Of a stretch of DNA of 39,201 nucleotides, positions 22,727 to 31,955 are shown piece after piece. The DNA lies in contig NZ_JADDIU010000022.1 in NCBI RefSeq assembly GCF_016464375.1, positions 1 through 39,201 of the forward strand, given 5' to 3'. The stretch is from Bacillus renqingensis. Its GTDB lineage: Bacteria > Bacillota > Bacilli > Bacillales > Cytobacillaceae. The notes below the pieces were generated by a model. That model did no database searches. It was not told the DNA's origin and was given only the letters and a program-made list of their open reading frames with translations. The translations under genes and the position numbers were made by a program. Position 1 is the stretch's first letter; every line of letters starts with the position of its first letter.

Positions 22727-22912
22727 TTGTCGAAACCAGTTTCGACTTTCCTTTCAGGAATTTACGATAGAAAAACAAGTGTGAAGCCAACTCAAGCCCT
22801 ATTCAAACAAACGTTTAAGTGATGCTGGAAAAGAGAAGAATTTGTAAAATGATAGGGTTTAACACGAATTGCATTATTTTCTGGGGAATAATGTCCTTTT
22901 TTCGAGGAAATT
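22727..22912 (+). repeat. Family-A dispersed repeat, copy 1
   Basis: About 185 bases starting TTGTCGAAACCAGTTTCGAC (a small TCGAAA...TTTCGA hairpin), passing through AATTTACGATAGAAAAACAA and ATTCAAACAAACGTTTAAGT, and ending at GGGGAATAATGTCCTTTTTT. Copies 2 (33118-33228) and 3 (35442-35620) match over their lengths. Intergenic, between the helix-turn-helix gene and the RmlB-like gene. Confidence 0.75.
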
Positions 22913-23050
22913 TAAAATTTATCATTTGATTCCTAAAATGATGGACCTATCCATGTTTTTCGGTCAAGGATTTAAGATGCATCTACAGGAATTTAAGGGG
23001 ATTTGTCGAATAAGGAGGGGTATAATAGGAGCTAGACTTGAGGTGATAGG

Positions 23051-24040
23051 ATGGCACGGGGTAAAATTTTAGTAACAGGCGGGGCAGGTTTCATTGGCGG
23101 AAACTTTGTTCAATATATGGTGAACAAGTATCCACATTTTGATATTTATAACCTTGATTTATTGACATATGCCGGGGATTTAACGAAGCATCGTGAGATA
23201 GAGAAGAAGAACCATTACTTTTTTGTGAAAGCTGACATCGCTGACCGCAGGACCATCATTTCGCTTTTTGAAAGGGAGAAGTTTGACTATGTGGTTCACT
23301 TTGCCGCCGAAAGTCATGTGGACCGGTCCATTCATCATCCAGAAATCTTTGTTTCTACGAATGTATCAGGGACACAAACATTGCTGGATGCCGCAAAACG
23401 GGTCGGCGTCAAAAAATTTATTCATGTTTCAACGGATGAAGTATATGGGGAATTAGATTTTGATTCGGTAGCTTTGTTTACCGAGGAAACGCCATTGCAG
23501 CCCAATAGTCCTTATAGTGCGAGCAAGGCAGCTTCTGATTTGTTCGTAAGGGCGTATCATCAGACATATGGACTTCCTGTTATTATTACTCGCTGTTCGA
23601 ATAACTATGGGCCGTTCCAATTTCCAGAGAAGTTGATTCCCTTGACGATTTCCCGTGTCTTAAATGATAGGAAGGTTCCGGTGTACGGTGATGGTAAGAA
23701 TATACGTGATTGGTTACATGTATGGGATCACTGCGCCGCCATTGACCTTATTTTGCACAATGGTCGTAATGGTGAAGTTTACAATATTGGCAGCCATCAT
23801 GAGCGGACAAATTTAGAAGTTGTCAAAACGATTATCACCACACTAGGAAAAACAGAGAACCTGATTGAATTTGTCGAGGACCGCTTAGGGCATGACAAAC
23901 GCTATGCGATTGACCCGACAAAAATAGAGAAACTAGGCTGGAAGCCAATGTTTACATTTGAAAATGGGATAGCCCAAACTATCCAGTGGTATGTGGAAAA
24001 TAAGTGGTGGTGGGAGCGGGTTAGTAGCAGGGGGCATTAG
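23051..24040 (+). CDS. rfbB: dTDP-glucose 4,6-dehydratase-like protein
   Basis: 329 residues, extended short-chain dehydrogenase/reductase fold. NAD site LVTGGAGFIGGNF (TGGAGFIG 9-16), HFAAESHVDRSI, STDEVYGE at 127-134, the catalytic Tyr155-Lys159 in YSASKAASD, and NNYGPFQFPEKLIPL followed by VPVYGDGKNIRDWLHVWDHC, all characteristic of RmlB/RfbB. It would convert dTDP-glucose to dTDP-4-keto-6-deoxyglucose for cell-surface sugars. GAGGTGATAGG precedes the ATG. It is an orphan here: no rmlA, rmlC or rmlD and no glycosyltransferase lies nearby. Confidence 0.9.
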   Translation: MARGKILVTGGAGFIGGNFVQYMVNKYPHFDIYNLDLLTYAGDLTKHREIEKKNHYFFVKADIADRRTIISLFEREKFDYVVHFAAESHVDRSIHHPEIFVSTNVSGTQTLLDAAKRVGVKKFIHVSTDEVYGELDFDSVALFTEETPLQPNSPYSASKAASDLFVRAYHQTYGLPVIITRCSNNYGPFQFPEKLIPLTISRVLNDRKVPVYGDGKNIRDWLHVWDHCAAIDLILHNGRNGEVYNIGSHHERTNLEVVKTIITTLGKTENLIEFVEDRLGHDKRYAIDPTKIEKLGWKPMFTFENGIAQTIQWYVENKWWWERVSSRGH

Positions 24041-24329
24041 AATTCATTTCCATCACTCCCGAATATTATCCTTTAGTGGTAGTTAGTGATCATTCATGCC
24101 CAATTGAACTCGATAATTATGGCCTTTTCAATTTTAATACATATACATTTATACTCTGTAGTACTCTTTTGGAGCCTATTACGTACCGGACACCACATGT
24201 TGTATAATATGTACACTTAAAATCTTGCTGCATTTCTTGAATTCTATTTCGGGAAAATCTTTTATTCGATTTTAAAGTTATTATAAAATAGAAATAAGAC
24301 ATAAAAGCTGAAAGGAAAGAGGGCCGTTT
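24041..24329. other. Intergenic region before the RpiR gene
   Basis: About 290 bases with no gene. A weak hairpin with ATCACT/AGTGAT ends (24052-24092) follows the RmlB-like gene without a T-tract. The last 30 bases carry the RpiR ribosome binding site (AAGGAAAGAGGG). Nothing else is recognised. Confidence 0.3.
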
Positions 24330-25196
24330 ATGACGGAATTGCATGTGAATACGAATCCCGGCTTTTTTACAAGAATTAATGCAGCAACGGTAAAGCTGCG
24401 GGATTCAGAGAAAAAAATTATTGATTTTATTGAAAAGAATCAGGAGGAAATTATTCATCTTTCGATTACGGAGGTTGCAGAAAGAAGTGAAACAAGTGAA
24501 TCCTCTGTTGTTCGTTTATGCAAACGGCTTGGTTATAAAGGATTTCAAGATTTGAAAATTAATCTGGCCAGGGAAGTGATTGTACCTGAAAAACAAATTC
24601 ATGAAGTGATTGAAAAGGGTGATGATGTTGTCACCATTAAGAAAAAGGTTTTCCAGTCAAATATTCAAGCGTTATATGATTCCATCGAGGTTTGTAACGA
24701 TGATGAGTTGAAGAAAGCAGTAGAAGCCATTTCGAATGCCCGATTAATTGAATTTTATGGAAATGGCGGGTCTGGAACGGTAGCATTGGATGCCCATCAC
24801 AAGCTTTTAAAATTAGGGATTAAATCATTTGCCTATAATGATCCCTCCCTCCAAGCAATGTCGGCGTCTGTTCTAACATCCCGAGATGTTGTGATTGGAA
24901 TTTCGCATACAGGCTCGAATACTGATGTGCTGGCGGCCATGCAAATAGCAAAGGAAGCAGGGGCCACCATCATTTGCATTACCAATTCATCAAAATCGCC
25001 AATCACCAAAATATCGGATATTGTCCTGCAGACTGCTTCAAATGAGACAATGTTCCGAACTGATGCCATTTCATCAAGGATTGCTCAATTAACCATCATT
25101 GATGTTTTAGTAGCTGCAGTTGCAAATCAGCAATACGAATTCTATTATCAAAACCTCCAGAAAACACGAAAGTCAACCAGCGACAAAAAGATATAA
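24330..25196 (+). CDS. RpiR/MurR-family transcriptional regulator
   Basis: 288 residues. N-terminal RpiR helix-turn-helix (about 10-85): LRDSEKKIIDFIEKNQEEII, then LSITEVAERSETSESSVVRL and CKRLGYKGFQDLKI. C-terminal SIS sugar-phosphate isomerase fold (about 125-270), with ARLIEFYGNGGSGTVALDAH and DVVIGISHTGSNTDVLAAMQ. Such regulators sense a phosphosugar. It stands about 610 bases before a catabolic operon containing a sugar kinase and an aldolase on the same strand, with a terminator between. The phosphorylated intermediate of that pathway is the likely effector. Confidence 0.92.
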   Translation: MTELHVNTNPGFFTRINAATVKLRDSEKKIIDFIEKNQEEIIHLSITEVAERSETSESSVVRLCKRLGYKGFQDLKINLAREVIVPEKQIHEVIEKGDDVVTIKKKVFQSNIQALYDSIEVCNDDELKKAVEAISNARLIEFYGNGGSGTVALDAHHKLLKLGIKSFAYNDPSLQAMSASVLTSRDVVIGISHTGSNTDVLAAMQIAKEAGATIICITNSSKSPITKISDIVLQTASNETMFRTDAISSRIAQLTIIDVLVAAVANQQYEFYYQNLQKTRKSTSDKKI

Positions 25197-25281
25197 TCTG
25201 CTCTCTGAAAAAAACCTTCGAGTTTTACTTAATAAATGTTGGAGGAAATGACCACCGCTAATTTTGCGGTTAAAATGGATA

Positions 25282-25331
25282 AAAAACAGCCTTGAACACG
25301 CATGTTTGCTGAATCTTTGGCTGTTTTTGTT
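25282..25331 (+). terminator. Terminator of the RpiR gene
   Basis: AAAAACAGCC at 25282-25291 pairs perfectly with GGCTGTTTTT at 25319-25328, followed by GTTT. A standard intrinsic terminator about 85 bases after the regulator stop. The A-rich 5' arm means it could also act on the opposite strand. Confidence 0.8.
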
Positions 25332-25577
25332 TATCGGAAAGCTGTAGTGTAAATTCCCCTTTTTTGATTTTGTTTCATTTCTCCCAATGACAAGTGTTTT
25401 TACCCAAAGTTATTCCTTATCAATATCGAAAAGCACCTCATCATTCTCAACAAATAGATCATAATGGGATTATCATATTGTCCCACTTCATCCAGGCTGC
25501 CGACGGGGGATCATTCATTTTGTGAAAAAAATCTCCCTATTTTAAAAATAAAAGTTGAAGAAAATCACCACCATATG

Positions 25578-25782
25578 TTATTATTAATTTGCAAATATTT
25601 ATAATATTAAATGTTTAGTATAAACTCATTTTTTGCTGAAAACCGATAATTTAGGAGGGATAATTAACTTTTTTATTCATTTCTAACGAGAAGGGAAAGT
25701 TTCAGGTTATTTCATTGTGGTATGGAACTAATCTTCAACTTTTTCACTAAAATTATGAAGGTAATTTCCGCCATGAGTGAAA
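25578..25782 (+). promoter_or_regulatory. Promoter region of the dehydrogenase-aldolase-kinase operon
   Basis: TTATTA (25578-25583), a 16-base spacer and TATAAT (25600-25605) form a modest vegetative promoter. Downstream, the palindromic GAAAGTTTC near 25696 and the inverted pair TTTCACT (25742-25748) / AGTGAAA (25776-25782) are possible regulator contacts. RpiR-family sites often contain TGAAA/TTTCA-type arms. The rest of 25332-25810 shows no gene. Confidence 0.35.
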
Positions 25783-25810
25783 CTAGAATTCAAAAAGGAG
25801 CATTGGAGAA

Positions 25811-26848
25811 ATGAAGGCTGCTATTTTCTATGGACCACACGAACTAAAACTGGAGGAAGTAAAAAGGCCGGAAATTGATAAACAGGAGATACTTGTCAAA
25901 ATTAAAGCAAGTGCTGTATGTGGCACAGATGTCCGGATCTTTGAAGGGAAAAAGACAAAGGGGGTTAGAACTCCATCAATCATTGGTCACGAGCTTGTTG
26001 GGACGATTGCAGAAGTCGGGGCTGAGGTACAAGGCTTTTTTGTCGGGGAACGAGTCGGAGTTATGCCGGTTATTCCATGTGGAAAATGTTATTACTGCTT
26101 GAATGGCAGAGAAAATGTTTGCGCAAACCGTACGGCAATTGGTTATGAGTACGATGGCGGCTTTGCGGAATATGTCAGGATTCCAAGGACGGCATTGGCA
26201 TCTGGAAATTTGGTGAAAATCCCGGACCATGTTTCCTTTGAACAAGCAGTTGTCACTGAGCCGCTGGCATGCTGTCTCAATGGCCAGCGCAAGGCGAATG
26301 TTAAAATGGGCGATGTCGTTGTCGTGATTGGCGGCGGACCGATTGGATTAATGCATGTTCAATTAGCGAAAATTGCCGGTGCCAGGTCTGTCATTTTGAG
26401 TGAGCCCATTGACCACCGGCGTGAAAAAGGCCTGATGGCGGGTGCAGATTTTGTGGTTAATCCTGTCGAGGAATCTTTAGAGGACCTCGTGTTAAGTCTG
26501 ACAGACGGGCTGGGAGCAGATATTGTCATTATGGCAATAGGGGTTCCAGGATTGGTTAATTCCAGTGCAAATCTCTTGAAAAAGGGTGGAACCTTAAACT
26601 TATTTGCCGGATTCACCAAAGGTGATATGTCTGAGATTGATCCCAATCTTATTCATTATAACGAGATTACTATAAACGGAACATCCGCCTTAACTAGGGC
26701 AGATTATCATAAGTCGCTTTCGCTTATTGCTTCAGGACAGATTAATACCGAGATTATTACCACCAAAGGGTACGGTTTGGATGATATTCAACAGGCGATT
26801 TTGGATGTAAAAAACGGAAGTAGCATGAAAACGGTTATTAGCCAATAA
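25811..26848 (+). CDS. Zinc-dependent medium-chain polyol/alcohol dehydrogenase
   Basis: 345 residues. Catalytic zinc ligands Cys37, His60 and Glu61 (SAVCGTD, IIGHELVG), with Glu150 nearby, and the structural zinc Cys90, Cys93, Cys96 and Cys104 (PCGKCYYCLNGRENVC) are all present. NAD-binding VVVIGGGPIGLMHVQLAK follows. The closest relatives by pattern are sorbitol, L-idonate or threonine dehydrogenase-type enzymes that oxidise a secondary hydroxyl to a ketone. First gene of an operon with an aldolase, a FGGY kinase and a transporter, so it probably makes the keto compound that the kinase phosphorylates. Substrate unknown. Confidence 0.88.
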   Translation: MKAAIFYGPHELKLEEVKRPEIDKQEILVKIKASAVCGTDVRIFEGKKTKGVRTPSIIGHELVGTIAEVGAEVQGFFVGERVGVMPVIPCGKCYYCLNGRENVCANRTAIGYEYDGGFAEYVRIPRTALASGNLVKIPDHVSFEQAVVTEPLACCLNGQRKANVKMGDVVVVIGGGPIGLMHVQLAKIAGARSVILSEPIDHRREKGLMAGADFVVNPVEESLEDLVLSLTDGLGADIVIMAIGVPGLVNSSANLLKKGGTLNLFAGFTKGDMSEIDPNLIHYNEITINGTSALTRADYHKSLSLIASGQINTEIITTKGYGLDDIQQAILDVKNGSSMKTVISQ

Positions 26849-26888
26849 AATACTAAAACGTAAACAGGCGAAAAGGAGTGCTTAAACA

Positions 26889-27713
26889 ATGGGATTTTTA
26901 GGTAAAGAGATTCGGATGAACCGTCTATTAAATCAGAAGGATGGAAGACTTTTAGCGGTAGCGGTGGATCAGGCGCTGGCCCGGGGGATTTTTGATGAGT
27001 TAATGCCGATTCAAAGAAAGGTTGATGAGATTATCGCCGGCGGTCCTGATGCCATGACCATGCACAAAGGTATTGCCGACAAGTGTTTCCGACCGCATGC
27101 AGGGAAGGCTGCCCTCATTTTAAAATGTTCAACTTTCTCTCCTTGGCAGCCAAATTATGATACATGGGTTACAGAAGTAAAGGAAGTAGTGCGCTTAGGA
27201 GCAGATGCTGTATCAATGGGTTGTATTGTTGGCGGCGATGACCAGCCGGAGCAGCTTCGCAACCTGGGGATTGTTGCAGGTCAAGCTGAAGCACACGGCC
27301 TGCCGATGATTGCTCATATTTATCCAAGAGGAAACCAAATTCCGGAGGAGGAAAAAAATAATTGGAGAAATGTCGCTTATGCGGTCCGTGCCGGGGCCGA
27401 GCTTGGTGTGGACATTGTCAAAACTAAATATACCGGGAATCCCGAAACCTTCCGTAAAGTAGTAGAATCAACTCCAGGAAAAGTCGTGGTTGCCGGCGGG
27501 GATAATGGAGGGAGCATTGAAGACTATTTCCAAATGGTTTATGACGTTTTGGATGCCGGGGGCACTGGAATTACCTTTGGAAGAGTGGTGTGGAATAACC
27601 CGAATCCAACTGCCGTAGTAAAAGCGTTCAAAAACATTATCCATAATAATGGAAGCGTGAAAGAAACAATAGAATTATATAATGAGCTCATTCATACACC
27701 AGTAAACAGTTAA
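26889..27713 (+). CDS. Class I aldolase, DeoC/FbaB/LsrF group
   Basis: 274 residues of the DeoC/LacD/FbaB-type class I aldolase family: LLAVAVDQALARGIFDELMP, IIAGGPDAMTMHKG, RLGADAVSMGCIVGG, PMIAHIYPRGNQIP and ELGVDIVKTKYTG with the expected Schiff-base Lys178, then VVVAGGDNGG. Family members cleave fructose 1,6-bisphosphate, phospho-AI-2, sulfofructose phosphate or related phosphosugars. GGAG precedes the ATG. Between the dehydrogenase and the kinase gene, it probably cleaves the phosphorylated ketose or keto-acid made by those two enzymes into two smaller units. Which ones cannot be told from sequence. Confidence 0.8.
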   Translation: MGFLGKEIRMNRLLNQKDGRLLAVAVDQALARGIFDELMPIQRKVDEIIAGGPDAMTMHKGIADKCFRPHAGKAALILKCSTFSPWQPNYDTWVTEVKEVVRLGADAVSMGCIVGGDDQPEQLRNLGIVAGQAEAHGLPMIAHIYPRGNQIPEEEKNNWRNVAYAVRAGAELGVDIVKTKYTGNPETFRKVVESTPGKVVVAGGDNGGSIEDYFQMVYDVLDAGGTGITFGRVVWNNPNPTAVVKAFKNIIHNNGSVKETIELYNELIHTPVNS

Positions 27714-27729
27714 AGGTGGTGGCCAAAAC

Positions 27730-29235
27730 ATGTCTCATATTATTGGAATTGATATCGGAACAAGCGGAATAAAAGTCGGAGCTATGAATAAAGAAGGGGT
27801 ATTGGGATACCTTGAGTATCAGCCTTACTCCCTTCTTTACCCGGAAAAGGGATTAGTAGAGATAGATTTAGAGGATATTTGGCTTAAGACGAAAACCTTG
27901 CTTTCAAGAGTATGGCATCAAGTAGAGACAACTGGCACTATTGATGCAATCTCTCTTTCCACCTTTTGTAATAGTTCAGTTTTTTTGAATGAAAAGGGGG
28001 AGCCGTTATATAAAGGGATTATGTATTTAGACCAAAGAAGCAGTGCAGAGTCCGACTGGATCAAAAGTGAAATAGGGGAGGAACTGTTATACAAGATAAC
28101 GAAAAACCGGATGGAGCCCGGGATGTATACGATAACAACCCTACTATGGTTCAAAAAATATTATCCTCAATTATATAATCAAATGTACAAATGGGGAAAT
28201 CTCTCTACGTTTATCCTGCACAAGCTGACGGGGAAATTTGTGATGGATTGGACCCAAAGTTCCTTCACGGGTATGTATGATATTGAGAACTATCAGTGGT
28301 CTTCAGTTATTTATGAAAAGGCAGGTATTGACTTTGATAAGCTGCCGGAAGTGGTTGAGCCAAGTTCGATTATTGGCGGGCTTAAGTTATCGGAGTATCC
28401 ATTCACTCCCGTTCCGATTATTGCCGGAGCAGCAGATACAGCATGCTCTGCAACAGCGTTGGGTATTGGAGTCAATGAAATGTTTGAATCGGTGGGGACC
28501 TCTAATGTCCTAACGATTTGTACTGACCAGCCCAACGTATTAGATAGTCGTTTTTTAAATAGGTGCCATGTGATTAAGAACCGCTGGTTATCTCATGGCG
28601 CTATGTCATTTCCGGGCGCCGCGATTCAGTGGTTTTACGATCAATTTTTAAAGCCTGAAGGTCATTCGAAAGCCATCCTAGATGAGTTGGGGGAGAAATC
28701 GACTACTGGAGCCAATGGGGTATTTTTCCTTCCATATATGCAAGGGGAACGGGCTCCTATTTGGGATGCAAATGCCAGAGGGGTCTTTGCGGGAATTCAT
28801 TTGACTACAACGAAAGCAGATATGTATCGGGCTGTCTTGGAAGGGTGCTCTTTTGGTTTAAGACAAATTAATGAAATTATAGAAGAGAAATATCATATTA
28901 AAACGGAAGGCTTTCAATCCATTGGCGGTGGGGCTAAAAACAAAACATGGGCTCAAATCAAGGCCAATGTTTTAAATAGGAAAATTCATATTAAGGATAT
29001 TGCAGAGACAGGCGTATTGGGAGCTTGTTTAATCGCCGGTACAGCGATCGGGTACTATTCCTCCTTAGACCAGTCCGCAAAAGTAGTTCGTAACAATACG
29101 ATTTACACAGCAGAGCCGGAGATTGATCAATTAGAGGTATATCATGAGATATTCGAGAAGTTTAATGAATTATATCCGTCCTTAAAATCATTCTTTTCTA
29201 TTAGTAACAGCAGGCTTACTATTTTTAGCAAGTAA
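27730..29235 (+). CDS. FGGY-family carbohydrate kinase
   Basis: 501 residues, full length. Phosphate-binding start IIGIDIGTSGIKVGAMN, MYLDQRSSAESDWI, the N-terminal domain end IAGAADTACSATALGIG containing the catalytic Asp, VGTSNVLTICTDQ, and the C-terminal FLPYMQGERAPIWDANARGV and IGGGAKNKTWAQIKANVLNR. The pattern is of the xylulokinase/gluconokinase branch. GGTGG lies before the ATG, 16 bases after the aldolase stop. It phosphorylates a sugar, ketose or sugar acid imported by the next gene's product. The TGTP...GA-type active-site sequences give no clear substrate. Confidence 0.9.
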   Translation: MSHIIGIDIGTSGIKVGAMNKEGVLGYLEYQPYSLLYPEKGLVEIDLEDIWLKTKTLLSRVWHQVETTGTIDAISLSTFCNSSVFLNEKGEPLYKGIMYLDQRSSAESDWIKSEIGEELLYKITKNRMEPGMYTITTLLWFKKYYPQLYNQMYKWGNLSTFILHKLTGKFVMDWTQSSFTGMYDIENYQWSSVIYEKAGIDFDKLPEVVEPSSIIGGLKLSEYPFTPVPIIAGAADTACSATALGIGVNEMFESVGTSNVLTICTDQPNVLDSRFLNRCHVIKNRWLSHGAMSFPGAAIQWFYDQFLKPEGHSKAILDELGEKSTTGANGVFFLPYMQGERAPIWDANARGVFAGIHLTTTKADMYRAVLEGCSFGLRQINEIIEEKYHIKTEGFQSIGGGAKNKTWAQIKANVLNRKIHIKDIAETGVLGACLIAGTAIGYYSSLDQSAKVVRNNTIYTAEPEIDQLEVYHEIFEKFNELYPSLKSFFSISNSRLTIFSK

Positions 29236-29306
29236 TGAAAACCCTTACAGTTATCCTGCTCTTTTCGGATCGTGTAATTTAATTTCTGTTTAATGGAGGA
29301 GATCGC

Positions 29307-30638
29307 ATGACATTACCAGAAGCAAAAGTTAGTACAAATTCAGCCTTAAGAAAAAAATCTGGGTATCGATGGATCGTTCTGTCCCTGGTTTTTATTACGT
29401 ATATTGTCTGCTATGCAGACCGTACCAATATTGGCGTCGTACTTCCGTTTATCCAAAAGGAATTTGTTCTAAGCAATTTCCAAGCAGGCGCTATCTCAAG
29501 CTTCTTCTTTTTAGGATATGCTGTCTCACAAATTCCAGCCGGCTTTTTGCTAAGTAAAAAAGGGATCCGGGGGATCGTCGCATTTGCTGTTATAGCTTTT
29601 TCCGTTATTACCTTCTTACTTGGTACGGTATCCGGTGCAGCGATGTTAATTGTACTTCGGCTGGCACTTGGTTTGGCGGAAGGTCCAGTTCCTGTCAGTA
29701 TGGCAACAACGATTAACAACTGGTTCCCTGCAAAAGAAAAGGCAACTGCCACAGGTGTATATATCGCGTCCACTCAGCTTGCGCCGATTTTTGTCCCAAT
29801 CGTTGCAGCAGCTATTGCCGTTTCATTTGGCTGGCGTTATGTTTTTTATTGGTTTGCAATCCCGGGAATTGTTATTGCAATTATTTGGTATTTAATCGTT
29901 AGAACAAGGCCAGAGGAGAGTTCAAGGGTATCAGAAGCTGAATTAGAATATATACGTCAAGAAGAAGTGGCGAAAGAGACGAAGGTTGAGCAAAAATCAC
30001 TTGGCTGGATTGATAAGCTCATTCGTTATCAAAGGATTGAACGATTAAGCACTTATAAAAGCGTCTTCACGTCATGGAATATCTGGGGGAATACGCTTAC
30101 TTATTTCTTAATGAACAGTGTCTTATATGGTATGCTGACTTGGATTCCTATGTATCTAGTGAATGCAAAAGGATACTCGTTTATGAAAATGGGTTTTGTT
30201 GCTTCAACCCCTGCCATTGGAGGATTAATTGGAGCGCTTCTAGGTGGCGTCATCTCTGATAAAGTTTTCTTAAAAAGGCGGAAACCTACAATGTTAATTA
30301 CGGCCATTGCAACGGCCATTATGATGCTTGTTGTTGTTAATATCCCTGATAATGCTACACTGGTTTCGCTAAGCTTAGGGTTAGCTGGCTTTTTCCTTAA
30401 CATTGGTTGGCCGGCATTTTCAGCCTACCCAATGGGATTGACCAATCATAAAACATTTCCGATTGCGATTGCAACAGTAAACAGTGGTGGAAATCTAGGG
30501 GGATTCTTTTCACCTATGATTGTGGGAGCGATTCTTGATGCAACAGGTAATTATAATCTTGCGTTTGCGTTCTTTGGGTCATTGTTAGTCCTTGGATTCT
30601 TAATTATCTTGAGCTTAAAAGAACCTGTGCAGGAATAA
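29307..30638 (+). CDS. MFS transporter, anion:cation symporter (hexuronate/glucarate) family
   Basis: 443 residues with about 12 transmembrane segments. The opening YRWIVLSLVFITYIVCYADR, then TNIGVVLPFI and SSFFFLGYAVSQIPAGFLLS, is the hallmark of the ACS subfamily that takes up galactonate, glucarate, hexuronates and tartrate. RLALGLAEGPVPVSMATTIN and NNWFPAKEKATATG follow. GGAGGAG precedes the ATG. It is fourth in the operon and implies that the pathway substrate is an organic or sugar acid rather than a neutral sugar. A terminator follows. Confidence 0.9.
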   Translation: MTLPEAKVSTNSALRKKSGYRWIVLSLVFITYIVCYADRTNIGVVLPFIQKEFVLSNFQAGAISSFFFLGYAVSQIPAGFLLSKKGIRGIVAFAVIAFSVITFLLGTVSGAAMLIVLRLALGLAEGPVPVSMATTINNWFPAKEKATATGVYIASTQLAPIFVPIVAAAIAVSFGWRYVFYWFAIPGIVIAIIWYLIVRTRPEESSRVSEAELEYIRQEEVAKETKVEQKSLGWIDKLIRYQRIERLSTYKSVFTSWNIWGNTLTYFLMNSVLYGMLTWIPMYLVNAKGYSFMKMGFVASTPAIGGLIGALLGGVISDKVFLKRRKPTMLITAIATAIMMLVVVNIPDNATLVSLSLGLAGFFLNIGWPAFSAYPMGLTNHKTFPIAIATVNSGGNLGGFFSPMIVGAILDATGNYNLAFAFFGSLLVLGFLIILSLKEPVQE

Positions 30639-30691
30639 CGGCTAATATTTCATGGTTCTAAAAGTTATTGGTTATTAGATTTTTTTCATAT

Positions 30692-30739
30692 AAGAAGGCA
30701 ATCAACAGGGTATGGAAATCTCCATTGACCCTTCTTTTT
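30692..30739 (+). terminator. Terminator after the MFS gene
   Basis: AAGAAGG (30692-30698) pairs with CCTTCTT (30730-30736), with further partial pairing inside, followed by TTT. It separates the transporter gene from the 2-hydroxyacid dehydrogenase gene, so the latter is expressed by readthrough or by its own promoter. Confidence 0.6.
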
Positions 30740-30767
30740 CTGATTACACTTAAAAGGGGTGGATAAT

Positions 30768-31736
30768 TTGAAGCCAAAAATTTATATAACCAGGCTGTTT
30801 CCTGAAGAGATTGTAGAAAAACTTTCAGACTATTTTCATGTGGAAATGTGGAAAGAGCAAAGCATCCCAGTACCCAGGGAAGTTTTACTTAGGGAAATTG
30901 AAGATGCTGACGGCCTTATTTGTCTGTTAACAGAAAAGATCGATGAGGAGGTTTTACATCAGGCTCGGCAATTAAAGGTCATTAGTAATGTGGCGGTAGG
31001 TTACAACAATATTGATGTTCAAACGGCTGCAAAGAAAGGGATTATCGTAACCAACACTCCAGAAGTGTTAACCGAAACAACAGCTGATTTAACGTTTGCC
31101 CTTTTGATGGCAGCGGCGCGAAGAGTCGTCGAAGCTTCAGATTTCCTGCGTAAAGGTGAGTGGGGGGCATGGTCTTTGATGCAGCTGACAGGCCAGGATG
31201 TATATGGTGCAACATTGGGGATTATTGGTTTAGGGAGAATCGGAGAAGCGCTTGTTAGGCGGGCAAAAGGATTTGATATGAACGTAATTTATTATAATCG
31301 TACCCGAAAGCAGGAAAAGGAGGAACAACTGGATATTCACTACAGGGAGCTTGATGATTTATTACGCCAATCGGATTTTGTCTGCCTCATGCTGCCATAC
31401 AGTGATGAAGTTCACCATTTAATTGGCAAAGAAGAATTGTCCCTTATGAAGAGCAATGCAATCTTAATCAATACTGCCAGAGGCGGAATTGTTGATGAGG
31501 CTGCATTATACTACGCGTTAAAGGAAGGTCAAATAGGGGGGGCCGGCTTAGATGTGTTCGAACAAGAACCCGTATCTGTGGATCATCCCCTATTATCATT
31601 GCCAAATGTTGTTGCTTTGCCTCACATTGGCAGTGCAAGTGTTAAAACAAGGATGAAAATGGCCCTCTTAGCGTGTGACAATATGATGAATGTCTTAACT
31701 GGGAACAAGCCAATCACCCCTGTTATCGATTCCTGA
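30768..31736 (+). CDS. D-isomer-specific 2-hydroxyacid dehydrogenase (glyoxylate/hydroxypyruvate reductase type)
   Basis: 322 residues from a TTG at 30768, which has AGGGG 8 bases upstream; an in-frame GTG at 30759 overlaps that site. NAD site TLGIIGLGRIGEALVRRAKG, then YYNRTRK (an Arg after the second strand suggests NADPH preference), and catalytic Arg, Glu and His in NTARGGIVDEAAL, GLDVFEQEP and LPHIGSAS. The GhrB-like enzymes reduce glyoxylate, hydroxypyruvate or related 2-keto acids. Its position after the aldolase-kinase operon suggests that the pathway yields a 2-keto acid or aldehyde acid which this enzyme reduces. Confidence 0.88.
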   Translation: MKPKIYITRLFPEEIVEKLSDYFHVEMWKEQSIPVPREVLLREIEDADGLICLLTEKIDEEVLHQARQLKVISNVAVGYNNIDVQTAAKKGIIVTNTPEVLTETTADLTFALLMAAARRVVEASDFLRKGEWGAWSLMQLTGQDVYGATLGIIGLGRIGEALVRRAKGFDMNVIYYNRTRKQEKEEQLDIHYRELDDLLRQSDFVCLMLPYSDEVHHLIGKEELSLMKSNAILINTARGGIVDEAALYYALKEGQIGGAGLDVFEQEPVSVDHPLLSLPNVVALPHIGSASVKTRMKMALLACDNMMNVLTGNKPITPVIDS

Positions 31737-31907
31737 ATGGGAAGGCAAAAATACCAGTACCCAGAACGTTACCAAAGCCTTAAAGGATTTAAAAAATACA
31801 CTATTTGCTAAATAAGAGAGAATCCTAAAAATCTATATCTGTTATTAATCTACTTACTTTTTGCATCCAATATAGTTTATTAGCATTTCGGTTAAATGGT
31901 TAAAGTA

Positions 31908-31943
31908 TAGCTGATTGTGTTGGTGTTAACTTACAATCAGCTA
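31908..31943 (-). terminator. Inverted repeat, probable terminator
   Basis: TAGCTGATTGT (31908-31918) and ACAATCAGCTA (31933-31943) are perfect 11-base arms around a 14-base loop. It lies 13 bases past the stop of the minus-strand coiled-coil gene. Weak T-runs flank it on both sides, so it may end transcripts from either direction. Bases 31737-31907 show nothing else. Confidence 0.55.
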
Positions 31944-31955
31944 AATTTTCTAAAT

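Noticed and set aside
22512..22790. Minus-strand open frame of 92 codons upstream of the helix-turn-helix gene
   Set aside because: It runs through the inverted repeats and the start of a family-A repeat, has low-complexity Lys/Leu/Phe content and no ribosome binding site. Treated as an artefact of the repeats.
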